Counted from the stretch's first letter, positions 19,952 to 29,244 are shown. The stretch is 64,000 bases of DNA from an uncultured Parasphingopyxis sp. (GCA_947259005.1 CAMYKP010000001.1:1-64000), one strand, 5' to 3'. The notes: generated from the sequence alone by a model not told the origin. Translations and numbers: made by a program.

Positions 19952-20400
19952 GCCGGCGGTTCAACGGCTGGCACATGACCGCGATCCTGGTCGGGTTTTT
20001 CGGCGTCGTGGTTGCGGTCAATATGGTCATGGCGACTTTTGCGACGCGGAGCTTCGGCGGAACGGTTGTCGACAACAGCTATGTCGCGAGCCAGAATTTC
20101 AATGCCTGGCTGGAAGCTGCGCGGGAGCAGGACGACCTGCAATGGACCGAGGCGGTCGAGCGGGCGGGGGACCGGGTTGCGGTAACCGTCGATACGCCGC
20201 AAGGCCCGCTCACCGGAGCCGAGATCACGGGCATTGCCTCCCATCCCGTCGGCCGCGCCGATGAAGTATTGCTCAGCTTTGCAGCAACCGAAGGCGGCGG
20301 GTACCGGAGCAACGAAAGCCTTGATCCCGGTCGGTGGATCGTGCGGATTGAGATCGTCCGGGATGAAGAGCGCAAGCGGGTGCTGGTCGATATCCGATGA
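19948..20400 (+). CDS. ccoH: Oxidase assembly protein CcoH (FixH)
   Basis: A 150-aa protein with one N-terminal membrane helix (GWHMTAILVGFFGVVVAVN) and the family stretch ATRSFGGTVVDNSYVASQNFN, followed by a periplasmic beta-rich domain ending WIVRIEIVRD. FixH proteins are needed for cbb3 assembly and copper delivery. It is linked by 4-base ATGA overlaps to both ccoG and ccoI. Confidence 0.92.
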   Translation: MSRRFNGWHMTAILVGFFGVVVAVNMVMATFATRSFGGTVVDNSYVASQNFNAWLEAAREQDDLQWTEAVERAGDRVAVTVDTPQGPLTGAEITGIASHPVGRADEVLLSFAATEGGGYRSNESLDPGRWIVRIEIVRDEERKRVLVDIR

Positions 20401-22520
20401 ACGCGCCGCATCTCGCCAGGGATCAGGTTCCCGCCGAGGAAAGCCGTTTTGCGGTGCCGGGGATGCATTGTGCGGGCTGCATTTCGAAAATCGAGCATGG
20501 CCTTGCCTCGCATGCCGGCGTTCACGCCGCGCGGGTGAATCTGACCAGCAAGCAGGTGTCGATTGCGCATGACAAGGCGCTGTCCGATCACGATCTGGCC
20601 GAGATTATCCGCGGCCTTGGTTTCGAAACGTCCCTGATAGCCGAAGACCGGGGTGACCATGATGCCGCCGCCGCCGGGCGCGAGCTGCTGCGCTGCCTTG
20701 CCGTAGCGGGATTTGCCGCGATGAACGTGATGCTGCTTTCCGTCAGCATATGGTCGGGCGCCGATGGCGCTACGCGCACTCTGTTCCACTGGATTTCGGC
20801 GCTGATCGCCTTGCCTGCAATCGCTTATGCGGGCCGCCCTTTCTTCCGCTCCGCATGGCAGGCGCTCAGCCACGGCCGGACCAATATGGACGTGCCGATC
20901 GCAATTGGCGTGACGATCACAGCCGCGATCAGCCTGTACGAGACAATTGTCGGCGGCGCGCATGCCTATTTCGAGAGCGCGCTGATGCTGCTCTTCTTCC
21001 TGCTTGCCGGGCGAGCTCTCGATGCCATGATGCGCCGCAGGGTCGGTGACGGGGTAGCTGCGCTGGCCCGGCAATCGGCGCCCGGAGCCCTGGTGATTGA
21101 AAGCGACGGGAGCAGCGCGTGGCGCAAGGCCTCGGAACTGCGGCGCGGCATGATCATGCAACTGGCGGCTGGCGAACGACTGGCAGCGGATGGCGTGGTT
21201 TTGGAAGGCTCAAGCGCGATCGATGCATCGCTGCTCACCGGTGAAAGCGCACCGCAATCGGTTGGACCGGGCGGCCAGGTTTTTGCCGGCACGCTCAACG
21301 TCGCTGCGCCGATTACGGTCGAGGTGACGGCGGCTGCCGACGAGACGGCACTCGCCGATATCGGACGACTGATGGCGACGGCGGGGCAGGGCAAGTCCCG
21401 CTATGTGCGGATCGCCGATCGCGGCGCTCGTCTTTATGCGCCGGTCGTCCATATGCTCGCACTGCTGACCTTTGCTGGCTGGATGCTGGCCGGGGCCGAC
21501 TGGCATCAGGCGCTGTTGATCGGTGTGGCCGTGCTCATCATCACCTGTCCCTGCGCGCTTGGGCTCGCCGTCCCGGTGGCGCACGTCGTCGCGACGGGGT
21601 CGCTGATGAAACGCGGCATCCTCGTCAAACATGAATCGGCGATCGAACGGCTGGCCGAAGCCGATCGCGTGGTTTTCGACAAGACCGGCACGCTGACGCT
21701 CGATCGGCTGGTGGCCGAGAATCTCGACGAGCTGACAGCCGATCAGAAGGCTATCGCGCTCGCTCTTTCCCGCACCACGCGGCACCCGCTGGCAACGGCC
21801 ATTCGCGAGGCGCTGGAATCCGAAGATGTCCGGGCTGTTGCGCTTACCGACCGGGTGGAACTGCCGGGAACGGGCGTGACCGGTCTTTACGGGGAGACGC
21901 GCGTAGCGCTCCAGGCGCCCGAAGAGGCGCAATCGACACCGTCCGTTGCGCTGATCATCGACGGGGATACTGCCGCCATCATCCGCTTTCGCGATACGCT
22001 TCGGCCCGATGCCGAAGAGGCTGTCGCCGATATCGCGGCCCTTGGCCTGCCCGGTTCGATCCTTTCGGGAGACAAGAGCAGTGCAATCCGGCCCGTTGCC
22101 TGCGCCCTGCATCTGACCGCCCAGTCGAACGCGCGTCCGGATGACAAATGCGAAGCGCTGGAGCGGCTGCGCCGGCAGGGGCATCATGTCCTGATGGTGG
22201 GTGACGGGCTCAATGACGGGCCGGCCTTGGCTGCCGCGCATGTTTCCATTGCGCCGGGATCGGCAAGCGATGTCGGGCAGAATGCCGCTGACCTTGTTTT
22301 TCTTGGGGACAGCCTTGCCCCGATCCCGTTCGCGATCCGTGCTGCACGAAGGACCATGGCTATCGTTCGCCAGAATTTCGGTCTGGCGCTGATTTACAAT
22401 GCCGTGGCCGTGCCGCTCGCAATTGCCGGTTTCGTGACGCCGCTGGTCGCGGCTGTCGCCATGTCCCTCTCGTCGCTGATCGTGATCGCCAATTCGCTCC
22501 GGTTGCGGGCTGTGCGATGA
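20397..22520 (+). CDS. ccoI: Copper-translocating P1B-type ATPase CcoI (FixI)
   Basis: Copper exporter that supplies Cu for cbb3 oxidase maturation. An N-terminal heavy-metal domain carries GMHCAGC, membrane helices follow, the actuator has LLTGESAP, the transport site is CPCAL, and the catalytic loop has DKTGTLT and GDGLNDGPAL. The 707-aa length is normal for CcoI. In-operon position between ccoH and ccoS, with 4-base overlaps on both sides, favours an assembly role over copper detoxification. Confidence 0.95.
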   Translation: MNAPHLARDQVPAEESRFAVPGMHCAGCISKIEHGLASHAGVHAARVNLTSKQVSIAHDKALSDHDLAEIIRGLGFETSLIAEDRGDHDAAAAGRELLRCLAVAGFAAMNVMLLSVSIWSGADGATRTLFHWISALIALPAIAYAGRPFFRSAWQALSHGRTNMDVPIAIGVTITAAISLYETIVGGAHAYFESALMLLFFLLAGRALDAMMRRRVGDGVAALARQSAPGALVIESDGSSAWRKASELRRGMIMQLAAGERLAADGVVLEGSSAIDASLLTGESAPQSVGPGGQVFAGTLNVAAPITVEVTAAADETALADIGRLMATAGQGKSRYVRIADRGARLYAPVVHMLALLTFAGWMLAGADWHQALLIGVAVLIITCPCALGLAVPVAHVVATGSLMKRGILVKHESAIERLAEADRVVFDKTGTLTLDRLVAENLDELTADQKAIALALSRTTRHPLATAIREALESEDVRAVALTDRVELPGTGVTGLYGETRVALQAPEEAQSTPSVALIIDGDTAAIIRFRDTLRPDAEEAVADIAALGLPGSILSGDKSSAIRPVACALHLTAQSNARPDDKCEALERLRRQGHHVLMVGDGLNDGPALAAAHVSIAPGSASDVGQNAADLVFLGDSLAPIPFAIRAARRTMAIVRQNFGLALIYNAVAVPLAIAGFVTPLVAAVAMSLSSLIVIANSLRLRAVR

Positions 22521-22675
22521 GCGGGCTTGCGATACTCATTCCGGTTGCGATTTTCCTGGGCCTTGCCGGTCTTGCCGCTTTCTTCTGGGCATTGTCGGAC
22601 AATCAGTTCGATGACCCGGATGGTGCCGCCGCCCGAATTCTCGATGATGACGAGGAAGGGCCGGAAGAGGGATGA
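22517..22675 (+). CDS. ccoS: cbb3 oxidase maturation protein CcoS (FixS)
   Basis: A 52-aa protein with one N-terminal membrane helix followed by FFWALSDNQFDDPDGAAARILDDD, the signature of CcoS. It is required for cofactor insertion into cbb3 oxidases. It is joined by ATGA overlaps to ccoI upstream and to a small secreted protein downstream. Confidence 0.93.
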   Translation: MSGLAILIPVAIFLGLAGLAAFFWALSDNQFDDPDGAAARILDDDEEGPEEG

Positions 22676-22926
22676 GGATTGTCGAAAAGCTTGTTGTGGC
22701 GGGGGCCTTGCTTGGACTGGCCACAAGTGGGTTTGCCAGTCCGCCGCGTCAGGCGAACATGCTCTGGGCTGAAGTTTGCGGTCGTCCGGACATGCGTGTC
22801 GCAATCTCGTTAGGAGGCGATCCGCAGGAACGGGAACGCGATTGTGCCGGGGCCTGCCATGCTGCCCTGTGCCGCAAGACGGTCGACAGCTTGCGCAAGG
22901 GCGATATGCGCGGCGCCGTCGTCTGA
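22672..22926 (+). CDS. Small secreted cysteine-containing protein at the end of the cco operon
   Basis: I do not recognise this 84-aa protein. It starts by ATGA overlap with ccoS, so it is very likely translated as part of the oxidase operon. Residues 1-23 look like a Sec signal peptide (basic start, hydrophobic core, FAS end). The mature part has four cysteines: one in EVCGRP and three in a cluster CAGACHAALC, with His beside the second of that cluster. This could bind metal or form disulfides in the periplasm. A role in copper handling or heme-protein assembly would suit the neighbours, but that is inference only. Confidence 0.75.
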   Translation: MRIVEKLVVAGALLGLATSGFASPPRQANMLWAEVCGRPDMRVAISLGGDPQERERDCAGACHAALCRKTVDSLRKGDMRGAVV

Positions 22927-22983
22927 TGCGGCTGTGGATGAAAAAAAGCTGACCTTGTCACTTTCTTCCGCTAACGCGGGCCG

Positions 22984-23685
22984 ATGTCCAGCTGTGATAC
23001 CTGTCTCGTCCGCAATCAGGCGATCTGTTCGGTGCTTGAAACCGATGCGCTTGAAGATCTGAACCGGATCGGCCGTCGCAAGAATGTGCGCCGGGGCGAA
23101 ACCGTGATCTGGGAAGGCGATGACGCCCCGATCGTTGCCAATGTGATAGACGGCATGCTGAAACTCACAACAGCGACCGGCGACGGACGCGAAATGATCG
23201 TCGGCATTACCTATCCGTCCGATTTTATTGGCCGCCCGTTCGGGGCGAGCAGCACCAATTCGGTGACCGCGCTGACGGATGCGGAACTCTGCGTCTTTAC
23301 GCGGTCAAGCTTTGACGGTTTCGCCAAACAGCATCCCGGGCTGGAGCATGAATTGCTCGAACGGACGTTGGGCGAACTGGATCGCGCCCGGGACTGGATG
23401 CTCCTCCTCGGCCGTAAAAGTGCGGCGGAGCGCGTGGCGTCCTTCCTCATCGAAATGTCGAAGCGTCTCGGTGGGCGTGCATGCGAAGGGCCGGTTGGCC
23501 CGGCAGACCGGTTCGAACTGCCGCTGTCGCGACAGCAAACCGCCGACATATTGGGACTCACCATCGAAACGGTGAGCCGTCAGCTCAGCCGGTTGCGGGA
23601 TGCGGGCATGATTCTGACGCCCGACCGGCGAACCATCGAAATCATCGACCGGGCCGGGCTCGAACATGAGTCCGAGCGCGGCTGA
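22984..23685 (+). CDS. FNR-type oxygen-responsive transcriptional regulator (FnrL-like)
   Basis: Crp/Fnr family regulator of 233 aa. The N-terminal cysteines Cys4, Cys7 and Cys15 plus Cys103 match the spacing of oxygen-labile 4Fe-4S sensors of the FnrL type. A cNMP-type beta roll follows, then a helix-turn-helix with LSRQQTADILGLTIETVSRQLSRL, where the E..SR contact residues are those that read TTGAT half sites. It is therefore the likely activator at the boxes before ccoN and between ompW and hemN. No FNR box is seen in its own 57-base upstream gap, so it may be read from the cco transcript. Confidence 0.93.
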   Translation: MSSCDTCLVRNQAICSVLETDALEDLNRIGRRKNVRRGETVIWEGDDAPIVANVIDGMLKLTTATGDGREMIVGITYPSDFIGRPFGASSTNSVTALTDAELCVFTRSSFDGFAKQHPGLEHELLERTLGELDRARDWMLLLGRKSAAERVASFLIEMSKRLGGRACEGPVGPADRFELPLSRQQTADILGLTIETVSRQLSRLRDAGMILTPDRRTIEIIDRAGLEHESERG

Positions 23686-23688
23686 ACA

Positions 23689-23724
23689 AATGGGCAGGCC
23701 GCAGAGGGCGGCGACCTGCCCATT
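23689..23724. terminator. Bidirectional hairpin between fnr and ompW
   Basis: Perfect 10-bp arms (AATGGGCAGG and CCTGCCCATT) enclose 16 bases that can extend the stem through CCGC/GCGG. It fills the gap between two converging genes. U-tails are weak on both sides (TTTGTT on the minus strand, TTTT from 23734 on the plus strand). Confidence 0.65.
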
Positions 23725-23740
23725 GGGGATGCGTTTTCCG

Positions 23741-24403
23741 TTAGAGCCGGAAACCGATCCCAATTCCGACAACAAAGGGATCAAGGTCGATATCGACCTG
23801 CTGGGTCCCGATTGCGCCGTTGCGCAGCGTCGCCGTCGTATCGATGTCGATATATTTGACGTCGAAATTGAGGAAGACATTCTCGTTGAGATCGATGTCG
23901 ACACCCGCCTGTAGCGCCCAGCCCCAGCTGTCGCTCAACGAGACCGATGTTGGCCCGATGGCATTTTCAAGTGCGCTCGTCGTGTCTTCGGAATAGAAAA
24001 CGGTATAGTTGACGCCCGCCCCGATATAGGGCCGCACCGATGCTTCCGGCGCGAAATGATATTGGGCTGTCAGGGTCGGGGGCAGCACCCATGTCGACCC
24101 AAGCTGGCCGATGCCGCCGGTTGCGCCTGATGTTCCGCCAAAATCATGCTGCGTCGTCGCGGCGATCAGCTCAAAGCCGATATTGTTTGTCGCCATATAG
24201 GTGATGTCGACTTCCGGCGCGAAACTGTCGGTAACGTCGACTTCTTCGCCCGGAAAGGTCGGGAGGATGGACCCGGAGTCTTCGTTGGGAGACACCACAA
24301 CCGCCCGGACCCGCACAAACACATCGCCAGCCTCGGCAAGGGCGGGAGCCGGAACGGCTGCTATCGCCAGCAGGGGCAGGAGGGAAAACGCACGCATGAT
24401 CAT
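23741..24403 (-). CDS. ompW: OmpW family outer-membrane protein
   Basis: A small eight-stranded beta-barrel of 220 aa with a signal peptide (LLPLLAIAAVPAPALAEA). The family pattern is clear: GDVFVRVRAVVVSPNEDSG at the start, NNIGFELIAATTQHDF, TWVLPPTLTAQYHF, RPYIGAGVNYTVFY, and a C-terminal FVVGIGIGFRL ending in Leu. OmpW proteins form a narrow hydrophobic channel and are FNR-controlled in enteric bacteria. An FNR-like box lies 79 bases upstream of the start, shared with the divergent hemN. Confidence 0.93.
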   Translation of the reverse strand: MIMRAFSLLPLLAIAAVPAPALAEAGDVFVRVRAVVVSPNEDSGSILPTFPGEEVDVTDSFAPEVDITYMATNNIGFELIAATTQHDFGGTSGATGGIGQLGSTWVLPPTLTAQYHFAPEASVRPYIGAGVNYTVFYSEDTTSALENAIGPTSVSLSDSWGWALQAGVDIDLNENVFLNFDVKYIDIDTTATLRNGAIGTQQVDIDLDPFVVGIGIGFRL

Positions 24404-24481
24404 ACCTTTCAGTTCGCTTTAGATGATCATGGTATTGGGGGATGCGCAGCCTTCGCACTTTGATATCTGTCATCCGATTCT

Positions 24482-24495
24482 TTGATCATGGTCAA
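24482..24495. promoter_or_regulatory. FNR-like box in the ompW-hemN divergent region
   Basis: TTGATCATGGTCAA differs from TTGAT-N4-ATCAA at one base. Its centre is about 42 bases before the hemN ATG and about 85 before the ompW ATG. A weaker second element (TTGATATCTGTCAT, 24460-24473) lies nearby. Which of the two genes each site controls is not settled by the sequence; no clear -10 is seen. Confidence 0.68.
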
Positions 24496-24530
24496 GGAGT
24501 AGCAGCCCGCCATCTGGTTTTTGACGAGGC

Positions 24531-25850
24531 ATGTGGCCCTATATCCCCGAACTGCTGGATCGACCGGTTCCACGCTATACGAGCTATCCGACGGCTGCGG
24601 AATTCGGCCCGGTCGATACCGGATTTCACGAGGCGGGGTTTGACGATCTGGCTCCGGGAGCGGCCATCTCGCTCTACGCCCATATCCCCTTTTGCGAGAA
24701 AATCTGCTGGTATTGCGGATGCAATACGGGCGCGGCGAACCGCGCCGATCGGCTGGCGGCCTATATCGACGCGCTGCATATGGAGATCGAGACGGTAGCT
24801 GCACGGCTGGGAAACCAACGGCCCGTCACCCAACTGGCCTTTGGCGGTGGCAGCCCCAATGCGATCGATCCGGTCGATTTCGTCAGATTGCTCGATCATA
24901 TCCTGATCGCCTTTGACGCGTTCGATGCGCGCCTGTCCATCGAGCTCGATCCGCGCAGCCTGACCACCGAATGGACGGCATTGCTTGGCCGGGCAGGGGT
25001 TAGCCATGCCAGCCTGGGCGTGCAGACATTCGATGCCGAACTGCAGGCGAGAATTGGGCGAATACAGCCGGCGGAGAGCATAGAGCGGGCGGTGAACGGG
25101 CTGCGCGACAATGGTGTCGGATCGCTCAATTTCGATCTGATGTACGGATTGCCGGGCCAGACCAGTGGGAAGCTGGCTGCAACGCTCGAACAGGCTGTAG
25201 CCATGAAACCGGACCGGATAGCCTTGTTCGGTTACGCCCACCTGCCGGCCAGCATACCGCGTCAGCGACAGATCGATGCAAGCGACATGCCCGATGGGCG
25301 GTCCCGGTTCGAGATGGCGGGTCTCGGATTTTCGATGTTGACGGCGGCTGGTTACAAACCGGTCGGCTTCGATCATTTCGCGCTTGCGGACGATCCGTTG
25401 ACGCTGGCCTGCGAAGCCGGGACTATGCGCCGGAATTTCCAGGGGTTTACTGATGACAGCAGCGAAGCCCTTATTGGCCTCGGAGCCAGCTCGATCAGCA
25501 GCTTTCCGGATCGCCTCGTCCAGAACCAGAAGAATAGCGGGCGGTATCGTGTGCTGGCCAGCGCGAACAGTCTGGCATCCGAACGCGGTATCATCCGCAG
25601 CGCTGCTGATCGCAGGCGCGGGTCGGTGATCGAAAAGCTGTTATGTACGGGCAGGGCCGATATCAGCACGGTGGATGTCTCGATTGCCACGCATATGTTG
25701 CTCGACCGCTTCTGCAAACTCGGACTGATCGAGCAGAATGGTGAGCTTATCGTGATAACAGCGGATGGCAGACCTTATAGCCGTACCATTGCGAGCCTTT
25801 TCGACAGCTATCTTTATGCGAAGGAAGAGCGGTTCAGCCAGGCTGTCTGA
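24531..25850 (+). CDS. hemN: Oxygen-independent coproporphyrinogen III oxidase (HemN)
   Basis: Radical-SAM enzyme that converts coproporphyrinogen III to protoporphyrinogen IX without oxygen, a step of heme synthesis. The iron-sulfur motif CEKICWYCGC gives Cys55, Cys59 and Cys62, plus Cys64 typical of true HemN. LAFGGGSPNA and FDLMYGLPGQT match the SAM-binding regions, and the HemN C-terminal domain is present (439 aa). GAGG lies just before the ATG. An FNR-like box upstream and the nearby cbb3 genes fit a need for heme under low oxygen. Confidence 0.96.
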   Translation: MWPYIPELLDRPVPRYTSYPTAAEFGPVDTGFHEAGFDDLAPGAAISLYAHIPFCEKICWYCGCNTGAANRADRLAAYIDALHMEIETVAARLGNQRPVTQLAFGGGSPNAIDPVDFVRLLDHILIAFDAFDARLSIELDPRSLTTEWTALLGRAGVSHASLGVQTFDAELQARIGRIQPAESIERAVNGLRDNGVGSLNFDLMYGLPGQTSGKLAATLEQAVAMKPDRIALFGYAHLPASIPRQRQIDASDMPDGRSRFEMAGLGFSMLTAAGYKPVGFDHFALADDPLTLACEAGTMRRNFQGFTDDSSEALIGLGASSISSFPDRLVQNQKNSGRYRVLASANSLASERGIIRSAADRRRGSVIEKLLCTGRADISTVDVSIATHMLLDRFCKLGLIEQNGELIVITADGRPYSRTIASLFDSYLYAKEERFSQAV

Positions 25851-26336
25851 TCCCGGGCGCGGTCCGGCGAGATCGCGGGGATAAATTATGGAGGGTGGAC
25901 GCGGATAAGCGGATGAATATGCCCGATAGCGGACTAGTCTGGATTGCGCTCGGCAAAGGCCGGGTCACGAAACCGGATGATATGGTCTGCATGCCGAAGT
26001 TCGGGCAGCCGCGTGAAACGACCGATGAACTGCTCGCAGCCCGCACTCAATCGAAACGTAAATATGGTCCCGTCATCAAGATGAAACTTTGCTTCGCAGC
26101 GCTGAGCGACCGCCTTGTGCATGCCAGAGTCAAGATTTCGATTCATTGCCCTGACATGGACGCCAGAACTTAAGAAATTATGGATGGACCTTTTCTCGTC
26201 AATGTTCGTTAACCATCTGAAGTCGGGGAAACTAATATTGTCTTGCAACGAGACGGTGGGAAAAAACTCCGAATATAATTTGCCCGGTGAAACCAAATAT
26301 GTTTAGATTCCATATACCTTGTTCGGAGATTGTTTA
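25851..26336. other. 486-base gap between hemN and the crotonase gene; doubtful small ORFs only
   Basis: Two overlapping ORFs on opposite strands can be read here. One is on the plus strand (start 25895 or 25919, end 26173, up to 92 aa, GC-rich third positions). The other is on the minus strand (25934-26146 from an internal ATG, 70 aa). Neither has a convincing ribosome binding site or a family I know. The last ~150 bases are AT-rich and may hold the promoter of the crotonase gene. I do not call a gene. Confidence 0.5.
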
Positions 26337-27284
26337 GTGGACCAGAGCAGGATCGGATCGACGGACAGTCACACGCTCTCCGAGGAGATAGCGGATGCAT
26401 TGGTCGATGAAGCCGAACTTCTGCGACTGGCGAACCAGGAGCCGTCGCCGCTCTTCGATCTCGGACAACTTGACGTAAGCTGGGATGCCGAGCGCAAGGC
26501 ACTGTGGACCTATATGACGCCGACCGGTCGGCCGAGTTTCAATCTGCCGATGCTCGGGGATTTCGATGTCTGGCAGAACGAGATTGAACGCCTTTACGGC
26601 GAGGGCGGCGAAGAGTTGCGCTATCTCATTCTCGGATCACGCTTCCCCAAAGTTTGGAATTTTGGCGGAGATCTGGGGCTTTTCTCAAAATATATCCGCA
26701 ATCGGGATCGCCAGGCCCTGATCGATTATGGCCGGGCCTGTAACAATATTCTCTATCGGAACATGAAAAGTCTTGATCTGCCGATCGTAACCATCGGTCT
26801 GGTTCAGGGGCAGGCGCTGGGCGGCGGCTTTGAAGCGCTGATGTCGTTCAACGTCATCATCGCGGAACGCAGCGCGAAGTTCGGTCTGCCCGAGATGGCT
26901 TTCGGATTGTTTCCCGGCATGGGCGCGCATGCCCTGCTGGCGCGCCGGCTGGGGTTCGCAAAGGCGGAAACCATGATCCTCAGCGGTAAAACCTATACCG
27001 CCGAAGAAATGCAGGATTTGGGGCTTGTTCACTATCTCGTCGAAGATGGCGAAGGCGAACAGGCGGTGATTGATTATATCGGCCACAATAGCAGGCGGCA
27101 TGCCGGCAACAGGGCCGTCTACAAGGCCAGCCGTGAAGTCTGGCCGGTATCGCTCAAAGAGCTCAACACCATTGTCGAAATCTGGGCGGATACCGCGCTC
27201 AAGCTCAAAGAGAGCGATTTGCGGCTGATGGAAAGACTGGTCCGCGCGCAGACCAAATTATCGGCAAAAATCAGCGCTGGTTGA
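26337..27284 (+). CDS. RpfF-like crotonase, probable DSF-type fatty-acid signal synthase
   Basis: A 315-aa crotonase-fold protein resembling RpfF, which makes cis-2-unsaturated fatty-acid signals from acyl-ACP. The two catalytic glutamates of RpfF appear with the right 20-residue spacing: Glu166 in QALGGGFEALMS and Glu186 in FGLPEMAFGLFPGMGA. GTG 26337 is chosen because GGAG sits 8 bases upstream; the frame opens at TTG 26319. Unlike enoyl-CoA hydratases it has the long RpfF N-terminal region. The 3' end overlaps a converging GGDEF-EAL gene by 14 bases. DSF signals often act through c-di-GMP enzymes, which are the next two genes. Confidence 0.82.
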   Translation: MDQSRIGSTDSHTLSEEIADALVDEAELLRLANQEPSPLFDLGQLDVSWDAERKALWTYMTPTGRPSFNLPMLGDFDVWQNEIERLYGEGGEELRYLILGSRFPKVWNFGGDLGLFSKYIRNRDRQALIDYGRACNNILYRNMKSLDLPIVTIGLVQGQALGGGFEALMSFNVIIAERSAKFGLPEMAFGLFPGMGAHALLARRLGFAKAETMILSGKTYTAEEMQDLGLVHYLVEDGEGEQAVIDYIGHNSRRHAGNRAVYKASREVWPVSLKELNTIVEIWADTALKLKESDLRLMERLVRAQTKLSAKISAG

Positions 27285-29244
27285 CGATTTTCAGCTGGCC
27301 GTCGTCAGGCAATTCTTCAAGCGCGAGCCGCTCGGCCGCCTGCGTGGCAGTCATCGGCCTGGCATAGTAAAAACCCTGAACCCGGCTGCAGCCCGCTTCG
27401 CGGACTCGCGCCAGCTGTTCTTCGGTTTCGACGCCTTCGGCCACGGTTGCAACATCGAGTGACTTGGCCAACTGCACGACGGCGCCGATAATCTTCTGGT
27501 CGGTCGGGCTGTTGCCGATATTGCGGATGAACGACTTGTCGATCTTGATCGTGTCGAATTCCCAGCTGCGCAGATAGGTGAGCGAGGAAAAGCCCGTGCC
27601 GAAATCATCGAGGCAGAGGCGCAGGCCCATTTTCTGCAACTGACGCAGCAGGGAGTTGGTGTGCGGATTTTTGTCGAGCAGCACCGATTCCGTAATTTCA
27701 AGCTCGAGCCGGCGCGCAACCATGCCGGTATTGACCAGGGTTTCGATGATCGTGACCGGCAGGTTGTTCTGCTTGAGCAGCGCCGGCGAAATATTGACCG
27801 AGATATTTACGTCCTCCGGCCATTCGGCAGCCGCTTCGCAGGCCTTGCGCAGCACCCATTCAGTGATGTCGCCAATCAGGCCAGCGCTTTCCGCTACCGG
27901 AATGAATACGGCAGGGCTGACATCGCCAAGTTCGGGATGTTTCCACCGCAGCAGCGCTTCGCAGCTTTTCGTCCTGCCCGTCGCAAGGTCGATGATCGGC
28001 TGGAAGAGCACGGTGAATTCGTCATTCATCAACGCATCGGTCAAACCGGATTCGATCTGGCGAAGCATCAGGAAATCTTCATGCATGAACGGTTCGAATA
28101 TGCGGACACGCTTACCGCCCTCATTCTTGGCATGGTAAAGCGCGATATCGGCGTTTTTCAGCATGATTTCGCTTTGCCGCCCATGTTCGGGCGCAACGGC
28201 GACACCGAGAGATGCCGCGACTTCGACGGTATTCTCGTTGATGCTGACCGGTTGTGAGACGGATTCGAGGATTTCGGCTCCGAGCAGGTCTGCCTCTTCC
28301 GAGCTGTTAACGAGGGCCATGATTACAAATTCATCCCCGCCGAACCGCGCCAGCCATCCGCGACTGCCCAACACGGCTTTCACGCGCTGCGCGGTAACGA
28401 TCAGAACCTTGTCGCCGGCGAGATGGCCGAGCGTATCGTTGATCGTCTTGAAATGATCGAGGTCCATCCAGATCACAGCCAGTTTTTCGGATGTGTCCGG
28501 ATCGATCGTATCGAGCAGTTCGCCGAGCCGCATCTGCATCGCAAGGCGATTGTCGAGGCCGGTCAGCATGTCGCTACGCGCCATTTTCTCAAACCGCGCG
28601 GCGACTTCACTCTTTTCCTGTTTGCCGGACAAGGCCGTGTAAACGACCTCATAGGTCTGCAAGGTGATGTCGAATACGCCCCAAGCGAAGATGATGATGA
28701 TGACGCCGAGGATCCAGTAGATCGGGTCGTCTGTCAGCCAGAGGCCGATCGCCATCGGCAAAACCGCAAGGGCGACCTGGCCCAGCGCGATGACGGGACG
28801 GCCTGCATTGCGCGGCGCGACGCCGGCGGCATAGCCGGTTGTCATCGTCACCGCGAGCAGCTGCAGGGTCGCATTGACCGACTGGGTGAGCACAAGAAAA
28901 GTCTGTATGCCCAGCAGCGATGCATAGAGCCAGGCACCGATCTCGTAGAGGCGCTCCCAATGGATGCGCTGCGTTTCCATCTCTCCGGCACCGATCCGCT
29001 TATAGATGAACGCGCTGGCGATGCGCAGCAGGCCGACTATGTGGATCGTGATCGAGCAGATGATCAGCGCCAAGTTGCCGGTCATATAAGCGATGGTCGC
29101 GGCGACCGTGCTACCGGCGATCGCGCCCACGATGAGCGAAGTCGGCGATGTATAGAGGGTGCGAACAAGGGCTCCGCGAACCTGTCGCGCCAGCGAGCTT
29201 TCAGAAGCCGCTAAATGCCGTAATTTATTGCCGACAGTCGGCAT
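27271..29244 (-). CDS. Membrane GGDEF-EAL protein (c-di-GMP synthesis and breakdown)
   Basis: A 657-aa protein with about six membrane helices (about 35-205), a GGDEF domain (about 225-385) and an EAL domain (about 395-640). The cyclase site ARFGGDEFVIM is intact. The phosphodiesterase side has CEALLRWKHP, ISVNISP, LELEITES, LCLDDFGTGFSS and IKIDKSFI, so metal and catalytic residues are present. Both activities are possible; many such proteins favour one. It has no PAS domain, so the membrane part is the presumed sensor. GGGAGAATTAG precedes the ATG. It lies 115 bases downstream of a related gene. Confidence 0.94.
   Translation of the reverse strand: MPTVGNKLRHLAASESSLARQVRGALVRTLYTSPTSLIVGAIAGSTVAATIAYMTGNLALIICSITIHIVGLLRIASAFIYKRIGAGEMETQRIHWERLYEIGAWLYASLLGIQTFLVLTQSVNATLQLLAVTMTTGYAAGVAPRNAGRPVIALGQVALAVLPMAIGLWLTDDPIYWILGVIIIIFAWGVFDITLQTYEVVYTALSGKQEKSEVAARFEKMARSDMLTGLDNRLAMQMRLGELLDTIDPDTSEKLAVIWMDLDHFKTINDTLGHLAGDKVLIVTAQRVKAVLGSRGWLARFGGDEFVIMALVNSSEEADLLGAEILESVSQPVSINENTVEVAASLGVAVAPEHGRQSEIMLKNADIALYHAKNEGGKRVRIFEPFMHEDFLMLRQIESGLTDALMNDEFTVLFQPIIDLATGRTKSCEALLRWKHPELGDVSPAVFIPVAESAGLIGDITEWVLRKACEAAAEWPEDVNISVNISPALLKQNNLPVTIIETLVNTGMVARRLELEITESVLLDKNPHTNSLLRQLQKMGLRLCLDDFGTGFSSLTYLRSWEFDTIKIDKSFIRNIGNSPTDQKIIGAVVQLAKSLDVATVAEGVETEEQLARVREAGCSRVQGFYYARPMTATQAAERLALEELPDDGQLKIVNQR

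Noticed and set aside
25895..26173. Small ORF after hemN (and an overlapping minus-strand ORF)
   Set aside because: No ribosome binding site, no known family, and the two strands compete; described only as part of the intergenic stretch.
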